Below are positions 7,800-13,129 of a DNA stretch of 13,129 nucleotides, one piece after another. This DNA is from Isohypsibius dastychi (taxonomy: Eukaryota; Tardigrada; Eutardigrada; Parachela; Isohypsibiidae). The stretch covers positions 1-13,129 of the forward strand of contig JAQIWT010001005.1 of the NCBI GenBank assembly GCA_034696485.1. Direction: 5' to 3'. The notes under the pieces were generated by a model. It ran no database searches, had not been told where the DNA came from, and saw only the letters and a list, made by a program, of their open reading frames with translations. A program made the position numbers and the translations under genes. Within the stretch, counting starts at the first letter, position 1; each line of letters starts with the position of its first letter.

Positions 7800-8912
7800 T
7801 TAATATTGCATTTTGTCATCTGAACAGATACTCATCTTGGCCATCAAAGCCTCGATGACATCAAAGTAGATGTTTTTCCCGTCATCTAACACTGAGGAGA
7901 ACCAAGTCCGATCGAGTTTTATGAAGCTTCCCCGTTTATTTCCAACCATATAACTTTCGTCATTCATGACTCTCTCTTCCGATGTCCATGCAAAATGGTC
8001 AAGTCTCAGCTCATCAAGTTTTGGTAGAAGCATCTTACCGAATAAAACCGAACACACATGGAGCCTTGGATCGGCACATGCCTCCGCTCGATACAGGTAC
8101 TTGCCCAGTTTGTGTCCGCAGAGCTCTTCGCTGAAAGGGCAATGCAGCCATAATAACCTTTTGTAGTTGGCTTCAATATTTGGATGCGGAGCTCGATAAT
8201 TAGATATCCTTCCCAATACCGACATACTTGACAAATTAGACAACTTTACTCCTGCTGCACCGGAAAATGGGTTAAGTCGGAATCCGCCTTGAAAACTCTT
8301 TTTTAGGCCATTTGTCCCGAACCTTACGGGAGTGATCATGATGAGGGTGGTTTTATTTTCTTGATCAAACTCTACTTCCTGGAGATTTTCGATGAAATTC
8401 CATAACGTCAGGTGGGTTTTGGAGTAAACAAACTCGTCAGAGTCGATTATCAGCATCCATTTGCTCTTCCCGCCGAATCGATTCCTGCAGTGCAGATCCA
8501 TACTTCTTTGGTTGGCGTTATGGTCATGGACCTTTCTTGTACTAGGTCTATTGTAAATGAAGGAATTAATGGGAGCAAGTGTTATCCCAATATCAGAAAA
8601 GAACTGTGCGAAAATGATAGGGTATGTGCTGACGTCGTCTTCGCTGAAGTCGTCATAAATGGCAAAGTTGTCAACACCCTGGATGACATGGAAGAGAACC
8701 CATTCGAGAAGATGGGCGAAACCACCGCGCACCATTGTACACACTGTTATTCGATATTGCTTTCCATCGAGTTGTTCACTAGAGTCAATATATCCAGCAG
8801 CATTCGAGTTGTCAATCGGGCAGTCTTCCAGGTCCCGCGCAACATGGCTTATCGACTGACCGAACAGAATAAATACAAACCCGCCAGTAAACACTCTGAA
8901 TGATCCATCCAT
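7800..8912 (-). CDS. Glycosyltransferase family 92 (DUF23)-like protein
   Basis: A 370-residue, intronless protein. A short hydrophobic N-terminal segment (about 8-23) could be a signal anchor. The catalytic part opens with RITVCTMVRGGFAHLLEW at 54-71, then HVIQGVDNFAIYDD at 75-88, the pattern 'E-W-x-x-x-H-x-x-x-G-V-D-x-F-x-I-Y-D' of GT92 and related GT-A enzymes. The nucleotide-sugar/metal motif is LIIDSDEFVY at 154-163 (D157-x-D159), preceded by RSMDLHCRNRF at 136-146. A conserved C-terminal block, LRLDHFAWTSEERV, lies at 302-315. Sequons are N186 (NKT) and N226 (NLS). Known GT92 members add beta-1,4-galactose to fucose or other glycans in the Golgi; the substrate here is unknown. PF13704-type enzymes are close alternatives. 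The first ATG of the frame is used. The next gene upstream is more than 800 bp away, beyond a repeat region. Confidence 0.85.
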   Translation of the reverse strand: MDGSFRVFTGGFVFILFGQSISHVARDLEDCPIDNSNAAGYIDSSEQLDGKQYRITVCTMVRGGFAHLLEWVLFHVIQGVDNFAIYDDFSEDDVSTYPIIFAQFFSDIGITLAPINSFIYNRPSTRKVHDHNANQRSMDLHCRNRFGGKSKWMLIIDSDEFVYSKTHLTLWNFIENLQEVEFDQENKTTLIMITPVRFGTNGLKKSFQGGFRLNPFSGAAGVKLSNLSSMSVLGRISNYRAPHPNIEANYKRLLWLHCPFSEELCGHKLGKYLYRAEACADPRLHVCSVLFGKMLLPKLDELRLDHFAWTSEERVMNDESYMVGNKRGSFIKLDRTWFSSVLDDGKNIYFDVIEALMAKMSICSDDKMQY

Positions 8913-8987
8913 AATAAACTTATCGCTGTTCTGGTCATGTCCACACCACTGTGTGGAACAAGCTCAGTGATTCTGCGCTTGGAGCTT

Positions 8988-9459
8988 GCCAGAAACATGA
9001 TGCGATGAATCACGATTCCCGCCGGGCGGAAACCATGATCCGGCGAGAAACATGACTCCACGTTTAAATCGATCGAAGCTTTTCTGGCCGTTGACACACT
9101 ACCGAAAATGTATACTGTTCATTTTTTGTACCACACATTAGGGATATGAACAAACGGACCCATATTTCTTACATTTGAAAGCTGCAAGCAACTAAGCATG
9201 TTTCTCGCCGGCGTCAGATGATAAAAAGTACCGTTTTTGGTTGCCAATCCAGAATATCAGCAGCTGATGATCGGATCGTGTTTGCCCGCACGTCAGACAT
9301 GGTGCAGTGTTTCGAGTACACCGAGATAAACATTCAGTACCGAACATCATCCAAAAAGGTTTTCCTTTTTTTTTATTCTTACCGAAAATTTACTCCGCCA
9401 TAAAACAGGACGGTGGCTACTTTGAAAAATCATGTTTCAGGCCGGGCAGAACCCATGAT
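8988..9459. repeat. Mosaic of dispersed direct and inverted repeats (probable decayed transposon)
   Basis: Two families are visible. Family 1, GGCGAGAAACATGA-like: plus copies at 8988-9000 and 9042-9055, minus copies at 9197-9210 and 9430-9443. CCGGCGAGAAACATG at 9040-9054 has an exact 15-nt inverted copy at 9197-9211. Family 2: a 32-nt direct repeat, 9008-9039 and 9428-9459, matching at 26 of 32 positions around a GCCGGGC core. The plus, plus, minus, minus order suggests inverted termini of a short element. No transposase is seen. Just outside, CCACAC-CACT-GTGTGG (8941-8956) is a small perfect hairpin. Confidence 0.65.
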
Positions 9460-9723
9460 TATTCGGTGCATGTAGCCGACCAAAGTGTCCGGTTGTCCGG
9501 CGTCCGATCGAACATGCAGGCACTTTTATCGGCTGATATAGCCGTCCGATTTGTCAAATCATCCGACACGTTTGCCGGCAGACACGTTTTCCGGACTCGT
9601 CCGTGGGACATATTTTGTCGGCACGCACCTTCTGTGAATTGGAATTTTGCCGGAGACTTTTCTTGATCAGTTATTGTCAGCTGACACTTCTAACTAACTG
9701 AACTAACTAGCGAACAGATTCTC
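9460..9723. other. TCCG-rich stretch, no gene recognised
   Basis: Recurrent GTCCGG, CCGTCCG and GCCGG words, including TGTCCGGT-TGTCCGGC-GTCCGATC at about 9487-9510 and two ACACGTTT copies near 9567 and 9584. It continues the composition of the repeat mosaic next to it. The plus-strand frame 9307-9666 spans both regions and looks incidental. Confidence 0.4.
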
Positions 9724-10159
9724 TCAAACTCGGCTTTGAATCAATAATAGCAGATAAAAGTATGAACTAGACGACCGGAACGATTGACCGGAACTCTTTG
9801 GCAGCAATGTTTTGTGTCGACTGACTAGGCTCCTGTTTTTCACCTGTTGAAATATACAACATGTCGGCGACATCCAAATTCCCGCTTCTCCAAGCTTGTC
9901 CTGCGCAACTATCACAACTATCAACGCTGACTTCTACTGTCTTCCCTTTTCAGTCGCCAACTTACCTTGCAAGCTTTGTAACCAAGCGAACAAACGCAAG
10001 TTTTACAGAAACAGTTATCACGGTGAACCATAAAAGGGCGGAATGATGAAACCCGCCATATCACATTTGCCACAACTAAGATTGACAAACCAAGGTACAC
10101 CGTACATTCTCGGCAGTCCAGCTAGCGGGGCTAATGGTAAAATGGAACTAGAAGAACGA
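9724..10159 (-). CDS. Cys-rich split locus with LITAF-like signatures (possibly broken)
   Basis: On the minus strand, a strong acceptor (TTCTCTTCCTTCCAG) precedes 10159. The frame entered there reads Pro/Leu-rich and then GVPWFVNLSCGKC, AGFIIPPF, and stops at 10018-10020. A second frame, open from 10121, ends in HRDNCFCKTCVCSLGYKACK at a perfect donor (GCAAG/GTAAGT). The 122-nt intron 9965-9844 then leads, in phase, to exon 9843-9724 (39 codons, TGA). LITAF domains have a CxxC, a hydrophobic turn with IPF, and a second CxxC followed by LGxYK. Here the two halves occur in neighbouring frames. Either the first frame is a chance overlap, or an indel has split the domain. The likeness is by eye and modest. 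If real, the protein would be a zinc-binding, membrane-attached late-endosomal type. The 5' end was not found. Confidence 0.27.
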
Positions 10160-11266
10160 CTGGAAGGAAGAGAAATCGCTATCATTTTAATTCATAAAAT
10201 TCCAAAAATCGTTTCCGATTGGTTGTGAAATAGTGAGATTGGATCTCCGTCTCTCGTAAGAACAAATAAACATTTACTCAAGGCTCAGGAAATACAAAGG
10301 CAGATCGCTGTTTCCAGATTAGACGCACATCTGACGGCGGGCATTTGGGTTCAGCAGGAATCAAGTTCATCTAACCGACTTGCATACCCAAATTTCAGAA
10401 TTCAAATTCACCAACAAAAACCCGAGCAGATAGATATGAATCGAAAAAAACTGAAAGAAAGGCAATTCGGGTTCAACGCGAAATAATTCTTTTGCACTGA
10501 TCAATACTCCAGATTGTTTCCTCTTAGCTTCTCGGCACCGCCCGCGACCGCATCAGCGCCACAGTTTTTCTGCTACAAAAGATTTACCACAGTAAATAGC
10601 CCAAAAAATTCAGCCCGCAACATAATCTGAAACCTCGGTACTGAATGCGGCCACTTGGGATCTTTTTGTTTTCGACATCCAGTGTGGTCTCTGATGAATC
10701 GTGTCACGAATGGTGTCATCTCTAGGCCCAGACACTAGAATCGATATGCCTGTTTAACTGGACGTAAATGCAAGCAGAGCTACCGGCAAAGTTCGATGTA
10801 AGTCCCGCCGCACCTGTCGGAAGCGATCCTTCACGCAATATACCAGCTGTCCAGTTCCAGAATTTTGACGAAGTTAACCATGCTTGGTTAGAACCTATTA
10901 AGTTCGCAGCAAATTTCTAATGTATATCACATCAGATTTTATGAAGAATCGAGATACGACAGATCTCTGCCAAACATCTCACCCGAACCCATGGGACGAG
11001 AACGGGACGGCCTGTTATCAGGACATCCTATCCAAACAACGGACGTTTTTGAAGTTAGAGATAAGTATGCTTCCGTTTATCTCAGAACATCCTCAACGAC
11101 ATACGAAAATGGCCGCGTATATCTTTGTTTATGTCGCAGTCATGTTCCGTTATATCATATCAAGTATGAAGACGATCATAAAAAAGAGGAAAACGACATA
11201 CGAGAAGATAGGTTCAAAATGCATTAAAGGTCACTACAGACGGAATACCGGCTGAAAAGCCAAAAT
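10160..11266. other. No gene assigned; scattered minus-strand exon candidates
   Basis: Minus-strand candidates include an ATG frame at about 10370-10280 starting MNLIPAEPKCPPSD, a hydrophobic stretch near 10450-10390 between an acceptor (TTGCCTTTCTTTCAG) and a donor (TTGG/GTATGC), and MVNFVKILELDS near 10881-10845 ending at CTG/GTATAT. None could be joined in phase to the LITAF-like locus with confidence. Plus-strand frames at 10920-11255 look incidental. Confidence 0.2.
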
Positions 11267-11611
11267 CTACTGAATCCGAAATTTTTCTGCCGATCCTGGA
11301 TGGCGTGTATTGTAGATCTTTTTGGTGAATCCGTCGATCAGCTGCCGTTCGGTGACAAAATCCCACTTTTGCTTTTTGACATAGGGATGGTTGTGATTGA
11401 TGTAAGCTGCAAGAAAACAAGTTACTAACAAGCAAAAATGGAATTCCAGCAGGTTTTTCATACCGAGAATGGCTTGGATGCCGTCAGATTCGATTGCTTT
11501 CGCCAGACCAAAATGGTTTCCAGTGAAAATCTGGCTAAGAACTGCCTGACTCCCGAACATCCTGACCGCAAAACCCACTGCGTAGAGCAGTATAGCCTCC
11601 ATCAGAATCAG
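11267..11611 (-). CDS. Two exons of an unidentified gene, 57-nt intron
   Basis: Exon 11611-11464 follows a good acceptor (TTTTTTCATCTTCAG) and ends at CTCG/GTATGA. The 57-nt intron 11463-11407 ends in CTTGTTTTCTTGCAG, and exon 11406-11267 closes with TAG. The junction is phase 1 and splits an Ala codon. The spliced frame reads LILMEAILLYAVGFAVRMFG (a hydrophobic segment of about 15 residues), then FTGNHFGLAKAIESDGIQAIL, then a basic/aromatic C-terminal part (HNHPYVKKQKWDF). The intron is a multiple of three without stops, so unspliced RNA also stays open across it, as a 111-residue ATG frame. I recognise no family. It may be the 3' end of the finger-containing gene at 12229-12499, but no in-phase chain connects them with certainty. 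Confidence 0.35.
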   Translation of the reverse strand: MILMEAILLYAVGFAVRMFGSQAVLSQIFTGNHFGLAKAIESDGIQAILGMKNLLEFHFCLLVTCFLAAYINHNHPYVKKQKWDFVTERQLIDGFTKKIYNTRHPGSAEKFRIQ

Positions 11612-12228
11612 CTGAAGATGAAAAAACAGAAATAAAAATGAAGGAATGAAATAAATTAATGGATTCAGAAGCTGAAATAAAATAGAAAAGAATTCAGAGC
11701 AAACAACTGCAAAAAACTGATGCTACCTTGGATTATAAATCCGGAATTCCCTACAAATTTTGGGCCTGTTCCCCAACAAGCGATTGTTTGACAATATTCT
11801 TCCAGTTGGTTCAAATTCCAGGAAATCATGGTCCCAAACGATCAGCACGATTTCACTTTGATTTCACTAGAAGGCAGACATTTAGTTAGAATCTTGCAGT
11901 TGCCAATCTGAGCGGAATTCCGAAGTTAGACTTAAACCATTCGATCACTTCCGAAATAAAATGAGCAGTGTTCACTGGCAGGTTAAGTACTGTATCGAAT
12001 CATTTACTCACCGATCCCAAACTCTCCACTTGATCAGCTCAGAAAACAGGGCAACGTACTATAAATCTCGCGAACGGAAATCCCTCGCATGCAGATGAAG
12101 TGTTTTTCCGACACTAACATGCACATGGAAAAGTTAAAACAACACCATAAACAGAACGCATGCTTGAAACGCGGAATTCGAAGAGTCACTTCCAAGTCTG
12201 AGATCGTCAAATTTAAATGCTGACTTAC
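11612..12228. other. Probable introns and small exons of a minus-strand gene; not resolved
   Basis: Several splice-like sites are seen on the minus strand: a donor ATCG/GTGAGT at 12012/12011, acceptors AACCTGCCAG before 11974, TGTCTGCCTTCTAG before about 11868, TATTTTATTTCAG before about 11671, and a donor CCAAG/GTAGCA near 11726. One phase-consistent route from the upstream finger exon uses a 17-nt microexon (12028-12012) and reads GEFGIVNTAHFISEVIE, which would fit the middle of an extended PHD domain. It needs a 37-nt intron, so I rate it low. Confidence 0.2.
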
Positions 12229-12499
12229 AGACATCCTGAGCATGAATTCCGTTTAACAGCATCTGGTTCCATCGACGCTTTGTGCTGAGCCATACAGTTA
12301 TAATGTGCAACTATTCCATAAGTTCCATGATTAGAACGACGCAGAATTTTGTAACGATCCATCTGCCCACAAATAATGCAGGCTTTTTCTCGATTAAGAT
12401 CCTCAATGAACAACATAATCAAAATAGTTCATCACTGAACGGAATCCCTTCAAGAACCTGCTGATCTTTTTCCAGCTCATTGGTTGCAGGGTCCACCAT
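12229..12499 (-). CDS. 5' part of a split gene with an extended-PHD-like Cys/His finger
   Basis: The minus-strand ATG at 12499 has G at -3 and +4. Exon 12499-12458 encodes 14 codons (MVDPATNELEKDQQ) and ends CAG/GTTCTT. The 56-nt intron 12457-12402 is phase 0, and exon 12401-12229 follows, ending at TCT/GTAAGT (phase 2). It reads DLNREKACIICGQMDRY, then HGTYGIVAHYNCM, then NSCSGC. C-x2-C, about 21 residues, then A-H-Y-x-C is how extended PHD fingers of the PHF7/G2E3 group begin; a further CxxC follows. These proteins are nuclear chromatin or ubiquitin-ligase factors; that role here is inference. An upstream intron, 12645-12549 (AAAGAG/GTATGT to TTGTTTTTGCAG), lies in the 5' UTR. The finger is incomplete in the exons I can prove; the 3' end is unresolved. 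An unrelated zinc finger is the alternative. Confidence 0.42.
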
Positions 12500-12548
12500 T
12501 ACAGACGATGAGCATTGAGCTTAATTCTCTATTTAGCCACCGAAACTT

Positions 12549-12645
12549 CTGCAAAAACAATAACAAATTCAATTCCCGCGCCTAATCAGATCTTGGAAGC
12601 AAACATTTCGTTCAATGTGGACGGCAAGCAAGAAACATAACATAC
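12549..12645 (-). other. Inferred 97-nt 5' UTR intron
   Basis: The donor AAAGAG/GTATGT (exon ends at 12646) and the acceptor TTATTGTTTTTGCAG (exon starts at 12548) are among the best splice sites in the window. All frames in the downstream exon before the ATG at 12499 close early, so the intron most likely lies in the 5' untranslated region. Confidence 0.45.
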
Positions 12646-12646
12646 C

Positions 12647-12857
12647 TCTTTGACTAACAAGTCGGACTTCCGTCTCCGATGAGGACTGTGATGATCGCGA
12701 ATACGAAGAATGGAAGAAGAAGAATGGAAGAATGGAAACTTTCTTTTCCTGGAAATCGACGATATTTTTCAAACCCCAACGGCTGAGCTGACTTGTGCGT
12801 TTCGTCAGTGCGACGCTGTTCTGTTTGCCCCGCTAGGGCTTGTCAGAATACAATACC
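12647..12857. other. 5' flank of the finger gene; purine-rich tract
   Basis: It probably contains the first, noncoding exon and promoter of the minus-strand gene. GAAGAATGGAAGAA-type repeats lie at about 12705-12737. No promoter motif can be called. Confidence 0.3.
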
Positions 12858-12934
12858 TATTCACATTTTGATGAATAGTATTCATACAAAAGTGAATAAG
12901 TAGTCACTTTTAAAATGAATACGTAGTCACTTTT
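12858..12934. repeat. Palindromic and tandem A/T-rich units
   Basis: A hairpin spans 12858-12898, centred on the perfect palindrome TGAATAGTATTCA (12872-12884). Two tandem units follow: 12888-12911 and 12912-12934, which differ by one indel and one substitution and share GTAGTCACTTTT. The first unit has perfect 8-bp inverted ends (AAAAGTGA/TCACTTTT). The nested symmetry suggests a foldback element or the end of a MITE. Confidence 0.7.
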
Positions 12935-13039
12935 CCTCCACCTGAATTTCGGACCCCTGAAATGTTTTTTGGAATCAGCTTATTTTTCTGATTCAGAAAA
13001 CACATTTTTTTTCCACGAAAATGACGACTACCGGCGGAA

Positions 13040-13129
13040 GTCAGTTTTGCTTGGGGGACGTGTCCGGGGTACGGGGGTCACCCTGAGTTTCTTGTCCCCC
13101 GGGGGGTTTTGTGGTCGTGGGCTCGGGGT
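13040..13129. repeat. G/C-run-rich window end with 7-bp inverted repeat
   Basis: Runs of four to six G or C recur. GGGGGAC (13053-13059) and GTCCCCC (13094-13100) form an inverted pair, and CCCCCGGGGGG follows directly. No gene is seen. Together with the G-rich start, both ends of the window are low-complexity, as is common at contig ends where assembly stops. Confidence 0.6.

Noticed and set aside
8412-8903. 163-codon plus-strand open frame
   Set aside because: It lies antisense to the GT92-like gene, whose motifs are clear; the plus frame has none. It is a shadow.
9307-9666. 119-codon plus-strand frame
   Set aside because: It crosses the boundary of the repeat mosaic and includes repeat copies; no recognisable protein features.
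9925-9953. Plus-strand acceptor-like CTTCCCTTTTCAG before 9954
   Set aside because: No convincing plus-strand donor upstream. The same stretch is better explained as the intron of the minus-strand locus with a perfect GTAAGT donor.
11800-11830. tRNA T-arm-like GGTTCAAATTCC
   Set aside because: No acceptor stem, D-arm or anticodon arm can be built around it.

Overview
This is eukaryotic DNA, almost certainly from an invertebrate animal. The two clear genes are Golgi/ER-type glycosyltransferases of animal families, both on the minus strand: a GT31 beta-1,3-glycosyltransferase (2071-2991) and a GT92/DUF23-like glycosyltransferase (7800-8912). Both are uninterrupted by introns. There are no prokaryotic operons, Shine-Dalgarno sites or phage features. 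The lineage cannot be fixed from this window. The short introns I infer elsewhere (mostly about 50-120 nt) would suit a compact arthropod-like or tardigrade-like genome, but that is inference.

Layout on the + axis. 1-828: G-rich low-complexity end, then unassigned sequence. 829-980: a symmetrical foldback element. 981-2070: nothing assigned. 2071-2991: GT31 gene. 2992-4829: intergenic, with a degenerate octamer repeat and a possible decayed coding scrap. 4830-5342: the 3' end of a split minus-strand gene with a poly(A) signal. 5525-5618: a 39-nt tandem repeat. 5828-6593: a second candidate split gene, five exons with compatible phases. 7485-7585: an array of a 14-nt element in both orientations. 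7576-7785: a small ORF with a signal-peptide-like start. 7800-8912: GT92-like gene. 8988-9459: a mosaic of dispersed direct and inverted repeats, probably a decayed transposable element. 9724-10159: a Cys-rich split locus with LITAF-like signatures. 11267-11611: two exons of an unidentified gene. 12229-12646: the 5' end of a split gene with an extended-PHD-like Cys/His finger. 12858-12934: palindromic A/T-rich tandem units. 13040-13129: G-rich end.

The main result is that every plausible gene lies on the minus strand, and several are visible only when splice sites and intron phases are read by eye; long-ORF scans hide them. The two intronless glycosyltransferases could both act in secretory-pathway glycan synthesis, but nothing links them in one pathway. 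All domain statements rest on reading motifs by eye; no database search was possible.
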